From CAZOWM01 sp964583615 (GTDB lineage: Bacteria; Spirochaetota; B62-G9; DRHN01), in the NCBI GenBank assembly GCA_964583615.1, contig CAZOWM010000001.1, positions 1-64,000 of the forward strand: 64,000 nt of DNA. Reading direction: 5' to 3'. Of this stretch, positions 17,581-25,490 are shown one piece after another. Position numbers and translations under genes: made by a program. Below the pieces are notes generated by a model. The model worked only from the letters and a program-made list of their open reading frames with translations. It ran no database searches and was not told the DNA's origin. Every line of letters begins with the position of its first letter. Position 1 is the stretch's first letter.

Positions 17581-18600
17581 ATGCACTATTCACCAAGAAA
17601 GGAACTGTATACACTGTTGAGAGGCGGGGAAATCGGCTATTTCCCGAGAATCATTCCAATCAATCCGCCGTTTGTCGATTTGATGAAAGCTGCCGATGTG
17701 TTCTGGCCCGAAGCGCACAAAAACAGCACACTCATGGCAAAACTGGCTGCAACATGCGATGAAATCTTGAATTTTCGCGTCATGAACGTACCGTTCGACA
17801 TGACTGTAGAAGCGGAGGCGCTGGGGCGTGAAATTGTCTACAAGGACTCAATTACCGCTACTCCCCAGGTAAAAGAATGCTCGAGTGATGATTTGAGTAT
17901 CCTCGAATTCGGAAATGAAATAATGACAAAAGGGAGGTTTCCGGTTGTTGCTCGGGCGATAAAACTGTTGTGTGAAGAAAATAAAAGCAAAGCTTCTGTG
18001 GTTCCGTTTATTGAAGGACCGTTCACCCTTGCCTGCCTCGTCATAGGAATAAACGCCATGTACAAAGCGATGATCAAAGACAGGGCGAAAGCACAATACG
18101 TGCTTGAAAGACTCACGGATCTTTCCATCCTCTATGCGCAGACCCTTTGTGCCTCAGGAGCGGACAGCATAATCGTTTTGGACCCGAATGTCATGGGCTT
18201 AACGGTAAAGCAATTTACAGAAATGATCCGCCCAGTGTATCAAAAGCTTACACAAACGATTCAATCGCCGCTTATCCTTCATATTTGCGGCAACGTGAGC
18301 CCCCTTTTGGGTGTCCTTTGTTCAACAGGGTTTTCTGCTTTCTCCTTCGATTACCCCGCTGTGCCCATACAATCCGTAAAAAACGCATTGGATGGCAAAA
18401 TGAAAATCATCGGCAGTGTTCCCACAATCACACACCTTCTCAACGGGACAAAAGAGGACGTGCTTCAGATATCCCTACAGTTAATCGAGGAGGGAGTAGA
18501 CATACTCGCTCCATCATGTTTTGTGGCTCCAGAAACTCCCTTAGAGAATGTAAAAGCAATGGGGGAGGCTATCGACATCTGGAACAGAAAGCGGGGGTAG
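17581..18600 (+). CDS. URO-D family corrinoid methyltransferase (MtaA/MtbA/CmuA-like)
   Basis: A 339-residue URO-D fold protein. The zinc site is complete: H234-x-C236 (LHICGNVS) and C313 (PSCFVAPETPLENVKAM), matching the H-x-C...C pattern of MtaA and MtbA. Those enzymes transfer methyl from a corrinoid protein to a thiol; in bacteria the acceptor or donor may differ. Co-transcription with the corrinoid protein supports such a partnership. It lies beside hutH and ftcD, and a second MtaA-like paralogue precedes hutU, so methylated histidine derivatives are a reasonable substrate guess (inference). Confidence 0.88.
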   Translation: MHYSPRKELYTLLRGGEIGYFPRIIPINPPFVDLMKAADVFWPEAHKNSTLMAKLAATCDEILNFRVMNVPFDMTVEAEALGREIVYKDSITATPQVKECSSDDLSILEFGNEIMTKGRFPVVARAIKLLCEENKSKASVVPFIEGPFTLACLVIGINAMYKAMIKDRAKAQYVLERLTDLSILYAQTLCASGADSIIVLDPNVMGLTVKQFTEMIRPVYQKLTQTIQSPLILHICGNVSPLLGVLCSTGFSAFSFDYPAVPIQSVKNALDGKMKIIGSVPTITHLLNGTKEDVLQISLQLIEEGVDILAPSCFVAPETPLENVKAMGEAIDIWNRKRG

Positions 18601-18657
18601 CTCCGATATAGAAGATATCGAGTGTTCACCGAAAAGATGAGCGCTGGCCGGAATGAA

Positions 18658-19743
18658 TCAAAATTTCTGAAAAAGTATCCGATAAATGCTCTTTAAATAC
18701 CCCTCGATATTTTCTGGTATCTTTTTTGTAATTTTTCCAGGATAGATAAAAAAACAGTCGCCAAGTAGTGTTGTTCTGTAGAGCGAAATATCTTCTCCAA
18801 CTTTGTATGTCCTCACGGAATCTATCCTGCCTGTATCAGGTATTTTAATATCTCTGAACTCATAGGGGCTTCTCCGAAGCTCGGTAAAACCCATGTACAA
18901 ATTGCCGTCACCCTTTCTCTCAAACGTGTCAAATACCTTGATCCAGTAATCCGCCATTATTTCAGGTGCAGTTACGATGGTGTTGATGGGGAAAGTGTTT
19001 TCAACTGATCTATCGAACCAGTTATCAGTAATCGCTATCGCCCGCGAGAATGGTATACCCAACCGTTTACAAATATCGGTATACAGTTTCCCGAAGACCT
19101 GTTTCTTATTTCTTTCCTTTGTTATCCGTGCGATTCCGGTGATGGAGGAGATAACGTCAACCAGCTGAAAAATCTCGGGATATGACTTCACTTTCTCGAG
19201 TATGTTCGGGCTGGCCGAAGTAATAATATACCTGTACTTGTTTACTCCAAGCTCTCTGTTCAACTGTTTGTAGTGCCGTAAAAATGTCAGCGCGTTTTCT
19301 CGGAGTGTGTGCTTCCGCTTTTTTTTATCGTACGTCTCCAGCGTGCCGTCCCAATCGAGAAAAATGAAAAGCGAGTTCGAATGGTCCTGTACCCAACTGC
19401 CGTGAAGCTGATGTATGGTGTAAGGATTATCCGCGATCTTACATTTCTCCATGAACTCATCCGCTATTTCACGCATACTTTTTCCACTGAGAAGCTCAGA
19501 GACGGAGCAGTAAAAAAACGACTCACTCACAAATGAGTTGTTAAAATATTTTTCCGATTCTGATCTCAGCTCTTCCACATTCATGGCTGAGCATTTTTTA
19601 ATCAGCTTTTCCAGATTATCGACATGCCCGACTGCCTGTACCTGATGCATATGCAACGGTTCATCATCCACAGAGATCCTCGTGGTGATATCATACTGTC
19701 TGAAAAAATCGGAATATGCGCTGGCAGAGACGTCTAATTTCAT
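18658..19743 (-). CDS. Large HAD-like hydrolase of unknown function
   Basis: A 361-residue protein. The middle part has HAD-superfamily motifs: FLDWDGTLETY (nucleophile D130, acid D132), ITSASPN as motif II and AITDNWFDRS as motif IV. The N-terminal 110 residues and the C-terminal 100 residues match no family I know. No signal peptide or membrane segment is present. A short poor ribosome site, low GC and unrelated neighbours on the opposite strand suggest a stand-alone gene, perhaps acquired. It could be a phosphatase; the substrate is unknown. Confidence 0.75.
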   Translation of the reverse strand: MKLDVSASAYSDFFRQYDITTRISVDDEPLHMHQVQAVGHVDNLEKLIKKCSAMNVEELRSESEKYFNNSFVSESFFYCSVSELLSGKSMREIADEFMEKCKIADNPYTIHQLHGSWVQDHSNSLFIFLDWDGTLETYDKKKRKHTLRENALTFLRHYKQLNRELGVNKYRYIITSASPNILEKVKSYPEIFQLVDVISSITGIARITKERNKKQVFGKLYTDICKRLGIPFSRAIAITDNWFDRSVENTFPINTIVTAPEIMADYWIKVFDTFERKGDGNLYMGFTELRRSPYEFRDIKIPDTGRIDSVRTYKVGEDISLYRTTLLGDCFFIYPGKITKKIPENIEGYLKSIYRILFQKF

Positions 19744-19865
19744 TTTACCAAATTATAGCATGAATGCGTGTGTGCGTCCACATTTGTACAAAGGAGTCTC
19801 CCGCTGCATGATCGCAGGAAAAATCAGGAAACTGCCCGAAAAATGTCTTATACTTACATTGAGGA

Positions 19866-20207
19866 ATGTCCTGTGACGATTGGAATGCGAGTATCCGGGA
19901 ACATTCCCTCAGAAATGGAATGGGGGAGGGGTTTACCATAGAATATAAAGGAAATGATAAGCAGTTCATGACCCTCTTTCTTCAGAGCAAAGTGATAGAC
20001 GTATTTCAGATTCCGAGTTTCACAAAATTCTTCAAGCGGGTAATGGATATAGACGGAGTTATGTTCTTGATTAAAGGGGAAACACAGGAAACAGCGATGG
20101 TGGAAACGCTTGACGGGCCGGATGATTCAGTTTTTCCTCTTATATTTCAGTGCCCGCAGTGCGGGAAAAAGTTTAAAACATCTGCCCCTCATGGTCATAT
20201 GTTCTGA
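19866..20207 (+). CDS. Hypothetical protein with C-terminal CxxC zinc-knuckle-like motif
   Basis: Up to 113 residues; the last 20 contain QCPQCGKKFKTSAPHGHMF, a CPxCGKKF half zinc-ribbon followed by two histidines that could complete a CCHH site. The rest is mixed alpha/beta-like with no recognisable family. The start is uncertain: ATG 19866 has GAGGA directly adjacent, and ATG 19920 would also be in frame. It is an isolated gene in a low-GC stretch beside a transposase remnant, and its 3' end overlaps that remnant by 13 bp. Confidence 0.5.
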   Translation: MSCDDWNASIREHSLRNGMGEGFTIEYKGNDKQFMTLFLQSKVIDVFQIPSFTKFFKRVMDIDGVMFLIKGETQETAMVETLDGPDDSVFPLIFQCPQCGKKFKTSAPHGHMF

Positions 20208-20335
20208 ATTTTCCTGATAATGTGTGTATGCTCCGGGGGAATGCATTGTTTCAACGCCACAATAAACGCATCCGCCTTGAAGAGCTTTTTATACTCCTTC
20301 CAATATCCATTAGTCTTCGCCCTGTATGTTAACTT
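20195..20335 (-). pseudogene. Remnant of an IS91/IS801-type (Y2) transposase
   Basis: The minus strand holds a 46-codon open stretch with no start codon. It reads LTYRAKTNGYWKEYKK, then FIVALKQCIPPEHTHIIRKI before a stop. The spacing of a V/L-T-Y strand, a lysine-rich turn, FI-x-x-L, I-P-P and H-x-I-R matches the region before the catalytic tyrosines in Y2-type transposases (usually IPPKHF-x-x-IRYYG). Everything upstream and downstream of this piece is missing. The identification is by eye and needs a profile search. Confidence 0.45.
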
Positions 20336-20436
20336 CTAGAATTATTTAAAATACGTCGATCAATCCCTGATTTGCTTTCGAAAGGTGCTATGTTTATATA
20401 GGTTTGCCTAATTCTATTCCACCTCAGGAGGCCGCC

Positions 20437-20676
20437 ATGAAAAGATTAATTATCTTCATGGTAGCGGTCACACTTATTATGAGTGTTGCAGTACCGCTGT
20501 TTGCAAAAGGAAAAAGTTCGAATAACTCAGGGTACTGCGTGGTAACTGGCAATGGAAGAGCGCAGGCACTCGGTGGAAAATCCGGTTCTCGCACGAGCAC
20601 CAGAAGGGGTCTCTCTAATGCATTCCAGCATTCACGAGCAACCAAAAGGGGAGAAAAACAGATGATCACTAAATAA
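20437..20676 (+). CDS. Small exported protein, basic Ser/Gly/Arg-rich
   Basis: A 79-residue protein with a typical signal peptide (MKRLIIFMVAVTLIMSVAVPLFA, cleavage likely before KGKSS). The mature part has about 56 residues, is basic and rich in Gly, Ser and Arg (GKSGSRTSTRRGLSNAFQHS). A strong CAGGAGG lies before the ATG at 20437, and a perfect hairpin follows the gene, so it is a genuine single-gene transcript. No family is recognised; the fate may be periplasmic or surface. Confidence 0.7.
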   Translation: MKRLIIFMVAVTLIMSVAVPLFAKGKSSNNSGYCVVTGNGRAQALGGKSGSRTSTRRGLSNAFQHSRATKRGEKQMITK

Positions 20677-20704
20677 TGCACCGGATTAATGGCAAAAGTA
20701 ATCC

Positions 20705-20734
20705 GTGCGAGGAAGGAAATCCTCTTCCTCGCAC
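20705..20734 (+). terminator. Hairpin downstream of the small exported protein gene
   Basis: GTGCGAGGAAG pairs perfectly with CTTCCTCGCAC around an 8-base loop, 28 bp after the stop codon. The following sequence is T-rich but has no uninterrupted T-run, so it is a weak intrinsic terminator or an mRNA stabiliser. Confidence 0.65.
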
Positions 20735-20753
20735 ATGTATATTGTGTTTGTTC

Positions 20754-20781
20754 TTGACAATGTATTTGATCAGATTAAGAT
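20754..20781 (+). promoter_or_regulatory. Promoter-like site before the URO-D pseudogene
   Basis: TTGACA is followed after 16 bases by TAAGAT, the same box pair and spacing as the promoter at 47205. It would drive the collapsed URO-D gene and possibly the intact URO-D gene behind it. Confidence 0.55.
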
Positions 20782-20869
20782 GAAATATGTTCTTTTTTCT
20801 ATTGTAATTCCCTGACCGCGAGGCACGGGATCAGAAAGATGACCGGAGATGAAGAGCAGAGAAAGGGTA

Positions 20870-21189
20870 ATGCGGGCGATTAATTTCGGTTGTCCAGATC
20901 GAGGGCCGATATCTCACGGGATACTCCCTGCCGCACAAACACATTACGGAGAGACGCTTAATGAGATTCTTCAGGGAAAATATGCGGGAGCGGTTTGTTT
21001 TCGAACCGATCTAGACAGTACATAATGTCATTCGGGACCCCGCAGGAGGTAAAAACGCATATCCTTGATGTATTTGACCATATCGGCACGAAAAAGGGGG
21101 GGGTAATCGCATGTGGAGAAATAGGGCCTGACACGCCCAGAGCAAATATAAAAGCAATGTATGAAACATTTACGAATTTCAAATACTGA
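20870..21189 (+). pseudogene. Internally deleted URO-D family pseudogene
   Basis: From ATG 20870 one frame reads 51 codons of a URO-D-type N terminus (MRAINFGCPDRGPISHG, then ETLNEILQGKYAG) and stops at 21025. A different frame from about 21025 gives a URO-D C terminus: FGTPQEVKTHILDVFDHIG, then IACGEIGPDTPRANIKAM with the family's C-terminal zinc cysteine, ending at 21189. About 230-250 residues of the barrel, including the H-x-C ligands, are missing and the frame changes. It lies 22 bp before an intact URO-D gene, so a tandem pair has lost one member. Confidence 0.8.
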
Positions 21190-21211
21190 GGAAAAGAGAG
21201 GGGAGGCGCAC

Positions 21212-22294
21212 ATGACCCATAAGGAACGATTTTTAATGGTGATCAATCATGAAGAACCTGACAGAGTCCCCATTGATGTCTGGTACACACCGGAGGCGGA
21301 AAAAAAATTACTGGAATACCTGGGGGAAGACACTGACAAATTATCACTGTACGCTCCGGATGGAGGATATCTGCCTCATATAATGGACCATGACTTTTTG
21401 ATAACCTGGATTGGACCGTGTACAAGTTACTATTTAAAGGAAGAACCAGAATACTACGACGAGTGGGGAATAAAATGGCGATGGGTCGATACAAAAACAG
21501 GAACTCGGTACACGGAAATGGTTGAGCACCCAATGGCAAAAACCAATGACCTCGACTCATTACACATGCCCGATTTCAGGGATAAGAAAAAATACGTTGA
21601 ATCAAAGAAAATGATAGAAAAATACGGAAAGGACTTCGGGATCATGGGTGCGGTCGCCTGCACGCTCTTTGAGTTATCATGGTATCTCAGAGGAATGGAT
21701 AAAGTAATGGAGGATATGATTCTACGAAAGGATTTTTTACATGCGTACCTTGATAAACTTCTCACCTGGGTCTGGGATGCGGGCACAATCCTTGTCGAAT
21801 TGGGAGTCGACGTCATCTGGATCGGAGATGATTTTGGTGCTCAGGACAGGATGTTGATCGCGCCTGAACTATTCAGAGAATTTTTCAAGCCCCGATACGA
21901 CAAACTCTTTTCACATCTAAAAAGGATAAACCCGAATATCAAGTTTGCATTCCACACAGATGGCAACAATATTCCGATATTACAGGATTTTATTGATGTC
22001 GGGGTGAACATACTGAATCCGGTTCAGCCAAAATCAATGGATCCCGGAGAAATAAAGAAAAAGTTTGGAGATAAATTGAGTTTCTGGGGAACAATTGACA
22101 ATCAAGAAACAATGCCCTTTGGCACTGTTGAAGATGTAATCAACGAGACGAAGCTGAGGTTACGCACCGTCGCACCTGGCGGTGGATTAATTCTCGGTCC
22201 TGCGCACAATGTTCAACTTCAAGTTCCCATCGAGAATATCATGGCTTTTTACAATACGGCAAAACAGTACGGAAAATATCCAATAAAGATATAA
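21212..22294 (+). CDS. URO-D family protein with altered metal-site residues
   Basis: A 360-residue URO-D superfamily protein beginning MTHKERFLMVINHEEPDRVP. At the site where MtaA-type enzymes have H-x-C and a late Cys, this one has H248-T-D250 (AFHTDGNN) and H332 (LGPAHNVQLQVPIENI). It therefore belongs to a different branch of the family, whose functions are mostly undefined; a methyltransferase with a different metal site, or a decarboxylase, is possible. GGGAGG precedes the ATG at 21212. It is upstream of a sugar-type ABC importer with its own promoter, so a link to that importer is uncertain. Confidence 0.85.
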   Translation: MTHKERFLMVINHEEPDRVPIDVWYTPEAEKKLLEYLGEDTDKLSLYAPDGGYLPHIMDHDFLITWIGPCTSYYLKEEPEYYDEWGIKWRWVDTKTGTRYTEMVEHPMAKTNDLDSLHMPDFRDKKKYVESKKMIEKYGKDFGIMGAVACTLFELSWYLRGMDKVMEDMILRKDFLHAYLDKLLTWVWDAGTILVELGVDVIWIGDDFGAQDRMLIAPELFREFFKPRYDKLFSHLKRINPNIKFAFHTDGNNIPILQDFIDVGVNILNPVQPKSMDPGEIKKKFGDKLSFWGTIDNQETMPFGTVEDVINETKLRLRTVAPGGGLILGPAHNVQLQVPIENIMAFYNTAKQYGKYPIKI

Positions 22295-22340
22295 AGAAGG
22301 GAAAACGATTCATATATGGAATAAAAAGAATAGAGTTTTA

Positions 22341-22369
22341 TTACAAATTTTTACATTTCATTGTATAAT
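22341..22369 (+). promoter_or_regulatory. Promoter for the sugar-type ABC importer
   Basis: A perfect TATAAT at 22364-22369 lies 17 bases after TTACAA. The transcript would have a leader of about 120 bases before the binding-protein start. Confidence 0.55.
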
Positions 22370-22407
22370 GGGAATAATCTGTATTTTGCTCCATCATTTC
22401 CGCATGG

Positions 22408-22419
22408 AAGGAGGTGATC
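22408..22419 (+). other. Orphan extended Shine-Dalgarno sequence in leader
   Basis: AAGGAGGTGATC is a 12-base perfect complement of the usual 3' end of bacterial 16S rRNA, but no start codon with a real reading frame lies at a suitable distance. The binding-protein gene has its own AAAGGAGG 80 bases further on. Two small hairpins (GAGA-AAAAG-TCTC and GGATGG-ATT-CCATCC) lie between them. It may act as a ribosome standby site or protect the mRNA 5' end. Confidence 0.6.
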
Positions 22420-22496
22420 AGAGAAAAAGTCTCAATAGTATGTCAGGATGGATTCCATCCTAATTGGGAACATTCTTTACACAAAGGAGGTATGTG

Positions 22497-23633
22497 ATGA
22501 AACGATATGGGAAGTATGTAACATTTTTGCTATTGATCACCATGATTTTCGTTTTTGGGGTAGCTGAAACAGTATTTGCTGAAAAGAAGGAGGCAGAAGG
22601 AGAGAAGGCGTACTTCTTCGGTCATGACTCGCTGTATATGGGTGATGAGTGGATGAAAGTCACTGATAAAGCAATTCACTATTACTGCGAGGACAATGGC
22701 TGGAAGGTGCTCACGCAGAATGCGCATTTAAAAGCCGAGGACCAGATCAAGCAGATGAGATATTTTGTATCTCAAGGTGTGGATGGAATTATATGGTCAC
22801 CGGTTGATGCGGTTGCAACTGCTGATGTTGCAAAGTTTTGTAAAGACAACGGAGTGCCAACAATCACTTACAATACTGATGTAAAATCCGATGCAGTTCC
22901 GATTACCATACTTTTCGACAGCTATGCGGTTGCACAGGCGGTCGCAAACGAAGTTGTCGATTACCTGAAAGACACTTATGGGAAAGTGGAAGGCTTTGTC
23001 ATAAGCCTCCAGGGTGATGCTGCAAACGATACTGACAGAGACAGAGGAGAAGGGTATAAGGACGTGTTCTCGAAATATCCGGGGATAAACTTTGTTGAGT
23101 TCTTCACCCTTTCGAAAATGGAGGTCGCTGAAACAAACTCCTTCAACTCCATTCAGCAGTTTGGAAGGCCGGTTGCGATTGTGTCTCAGAACACGACGAA
23201 TTCACGTGGAGGTATGAATGCCTTAAAAAGGCAAGGAATGCTCGTGAAGAGAGGTGAACCGGGACATGTGTTTATTGGGAGTATAGGCGGTGCTCCCGCA
23301 TACCTCGATATGATGAAAGAAGGATACTGTGATCGAGGCTATGTCCAGCCGAACCTCTTCTATGGTCCACTTGCGCTCCATTACCTTGCAGTGGTAATAG
23401 AACAGGGGGAAGATGCGCTTCCGAATATCGGAGACGTTGTGACAGAGGATGATTTAAAAATCACCGGAGGTGTCCATGATATTAACCCATGGAAAGACCA
23501 GGTGTGGGCCCCCGCAGAGGTTTCAGAACGATGGGGTCACAGGTGGCTGAAGGTACAGGGGATGATGGTCACACCGGAAAATGTCGATGATAACAGGATC
23601 TGGGGGAATGCCGCCCGGGTATGGTTGGATTAA
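22497..23633 (+). CDS. Sugar-type ABC transporter substrate-binding protein (periplasmic-binding protein 1 fold)
   Basis: A 378-residue exported protein with a signal peptide (MKRYGKYVTFLLLITMIFVFGVAETVFA) and a mature part starting EKKEAEGEKAYFFGHDS. The segments GVDGIIWSPVDAVAT and VPTITYNTDV are typical of RbsB/XylF-like proteins, which bind pentoses, hexoses or related ligands. The start at 22497 is set by AAAGGAGG and gives a clean signal peptide; an upstream in-frame ATG does not. It is followed by a terminator-like hairpin and then the ATPase and permease genes of the same importer. Confidence 0.9.
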   Translation: MKRYGKYVTFLLLITMIFVFGVAETVFAEKKEAEGEKAYFFGHDSLYMGDEWMKVTDKAIHYYCEDNGWKVLTQNAHLKAEDQIKQMRYFVSQGVDGIIWSPVDAVATADVAKFCKDNGVPTITYNTDVKSDAVPITILFDSYAVAQAVANEVVDYLKDTYGKVEGFVISLQGDAANDTDRDRGEGYKDVFSKYPGINFVEFFTLSKMEVAETNSFNSIQQFGRPVAIVSQNTTNSRGGMNALKRQGMLVKRGEPGHVFIGSIGGAPAYLDMMKEGYCDRGYVQPNLFYGPLALHYLAVVIEQGEDALPNIGDVVTEDDLKITGGVHDINPWKDQVWAPAEVSERWGHRWLKVQGMMVTPENVDDNRIWGNAARVWLD

Positions 23634-23653
23634 GAAGTCGAATAGAAAAGAAA

Positions 23654-23688
23654 CCTGCATGGGCCTTTCAAAGGCCTGTGCAGGTTTT
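23654..23688 (+). terminator. Stem-loop between binding protein and ATPase genes
   Basis: CCTGCATGGGCCTTT and AAAGGCCTGTGCAGG pair over 15 positions (two G-U pairs) around a single base and are followed by TTTT. It is located 20 bp after the binding-protein stop and would reduce transcription into the ATPase and permease genes. Confidence 0.75.
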
Positions 23689-23713
23689 GACACAATCATC
23701 GAGAGGAAAAGAT

Positions 23714-24451
23714 ATGTCAGGCCCTTTGTTGAGAATGGAAAATATCCACAAATATTTTGGAAAAGTACACGCTCTTGCCGGAGTGGATGTTGAGGTAAAT
23801 GCAGGTGAAGTTGTAGGAATTATCGGGGATAACGGAGCAGGAAAATCCACTTTGATAAAAATTCTTGTAGGTTTGATCCCAATGAATGAAGGAAAAATCT
23901 ACTGGAAGGGAGAAGAAGTAGAGATTAACTCAATCGACGATTCGAGAAAGCTCGGTATCGAGGCGGTGTACCAGGACCAGGCCGTTGTTGACTGCCTGAG
24001 TGTGGCGAAAAACGTCTTTTTAGGGAGGGAGCCCACAAAGAGTATTGGGCCATTCAGATTTTTAGATTTACAGAAAATGAGGACCCATACAGCTGTGCTT
24101 ACACAGAAATTGGGGCTGGATATCTCAACTGTTGAACAGGAAGTGAGGTTTTGTTCCGGTGGAGAACGTCAGGGGGTTGCAATTACGAGAGCAATGTACC
24201 ATGAGGCCGCGTTAACTATACTGGATGAACCCATAACTGCCCTGTCTCTGAAAGGTACCAAGCAGGTAATAGAGTTTGTCAAACATTTGAAAGAGCGAAA
24301 TATCGGCGTTATCGTGATATCTCACAATATCGGACATGTATATACAGTTGCAGATCGATTTACACTCATGTCAAAAGGGAAGATAATGGTCAACATAGAA
24401 AAAAATGAGGTGTCGCTCTCCTCTCTTGAAGACATGCTCGTCGGACTGTGA
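23714..24451 (+). CDS. Sugar ABC transporter ATP-binding protein, single-domain type
   Basis: A 245-residue ATPase with one nucleotide-binding domain: Walker A GDNGAGKST, Q-loop VYQDQ, signature CSGGERQGVAITRA, Walker B LTILDEP and H-loop ISHN. RbsA/MglA homologues have two such domains in about 500 residues; this is the half-size type known from FrcA and would act as a homodimer. GAGAGGAAAAG precedes the ATG at 23714; the frame is open further upstream through the hairpin, which is not expected to be translated. It partners the permease at 24496. Confidence 0.9.
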   Translation: MSGPLLRMENIHKYFGKVHALAGVDVEVNAGEVVGIIGDNGAGKSTLIKILVGLIPMNEGKIYWKGEEVEINSIDDSRKLGIEAVYQDQAVVDCLSVAKNVFLGREPTKSIGPFRFLDLQKMRTHTAVLTQKLGLDISTVEQEVRFCSGGERQGVAITRAMYHEAALTILDEPITALSLKGTKQVIEFVKHLKERNIGVIVISHNIGHVYTVADRFTLMSKGKIMVNIEKNEVSLSSLEDMLVGL

Positions 24452-24495
24452 ACTTAATATTTCTAAAAATAAAATAACGAATGCGGGGCGGGTAT

Positions 24496-25482
24496 ATGGG
24501 CAAAGAAGAAGGACCGAAAGAGAAAAGACTGCGGTTATTCCTTCTGGAGAACCTTTCGTGGATTCTCATTATCGCATTCTACGCACTTTTCGCCGCGATG
24601 AGACCTGTGGGGATGTTGCAATGGAAAACGCTTGTTTTTATAATCTATTCAACAATACCTCTGGGGTTTCTCGTATTTGGTACTGGGGTTTGCCTCATCG
24701 GCGGAAGGTTAGACCTCTCTATTGCAGAAATGGCGGGATTCATTGCCATGCTCTCAGCATTAATACTCACCAAGTGGTTCCCGTTCATCCCGTTCCCGCT
24801 TGATATTATGGTACCCGTCGTTTTGGGGTGTGTATGTGGATTATTCAACGGATTTCTCGTTGGTGTGCTTTCATTGAATCCTTTCCTCGCGACACTTGGA
24901 ACGTTTATGGCTTTTGACGGTGCAACAATTTTACTGCATCCCTATCCAATTTATGAAGGATTTTCCGCTCATTTCATCAATCTTGGTGGGGTGGATTATA
25001 TCGCAATACCAATTGCGATTGTCATCCTCATTATTATTCAGATTATCCTGCAATACACCAAATTTGGAAATCATATTTATGCCGTTGGGGGAAACGCTGC
25101 ATCATCCAGAATGCTGGGGATTGATCCAAACAGGATGTATATTATTATCTATACAATAAGCGGGGCATTTGCGGGATTGTCTGCACTGTTCTATACAGGT
25201 TTTCTTCATGCTGTTCCGCCCGGTTTGGCTGACGGAAATGTGTTTTTAGCATTTGCAGGAGCCATTATTGGCGGTATCAACCTTGAGGGAGGTCGCGGTT
25301 CGATGATAAACGCTTTTGCAGGTGTGCTATTCCTCGGGGTTGTTGAGGCGGGATTGGCAATGTTCAATGTCTCGCCGTTCTTCAGGAAGGTAGTGTATGG
25401 ATTTCTCGTTATATTTGCAATAATGATAAATAAATACAGGGCAACTTTGAGAGATAAAATATTGCTTCCAAAATCTGCATGA
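24496..25482 (+). CDS. Sugar-type ABC transporter permease (RbsC/FrcC-like)
   Basis: A membrane protein of about 328 residues with eight or more hydrophobic segments. The conserved GRLDLSIAEMAG region near helix 2 is the RbsC-family GxxDLS motif, and YAVGGNAASSRMLGID matches the ATPase-contact loop (usually YAIGGNxxAARLSGI). The start is between 24481 and 24496; neither has a strong ribosome site. It is the last gene of the three-gene importer and converges on the kinase gene 8 bp away. Confidence 0.9.
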   Translation: MGKEEGPKEKRLRLFLLENLSWILIIAFYALFAAMRPVGMLQWKTLVFIIYSTIPLGFLVFGTGVCLIGGRLDLSIAEMAGFIAMLSALILTKWFPFIPFPLDIMVPVVLGCVCGLFNGFLVGVLSLNPFLATLGTFMAFDGATILLHPYPIYEGFSAHFINLGGVDYIAIPIAIVILIIIQIILQYTKFGNHIYAVGGNAASSRMLGIDPNRMYIIIYTISGAFAGLSALFYTGFLHAVPPGLADGNVFLAFAGAIIGGINLEGGRGSMINAFAGVLFLGVVEAGLAMFNVSPFFRKVVYGFLVIFAIMINKYRATLRDKILLPKSA

Positions 25483-25490
25483 AATGATTT

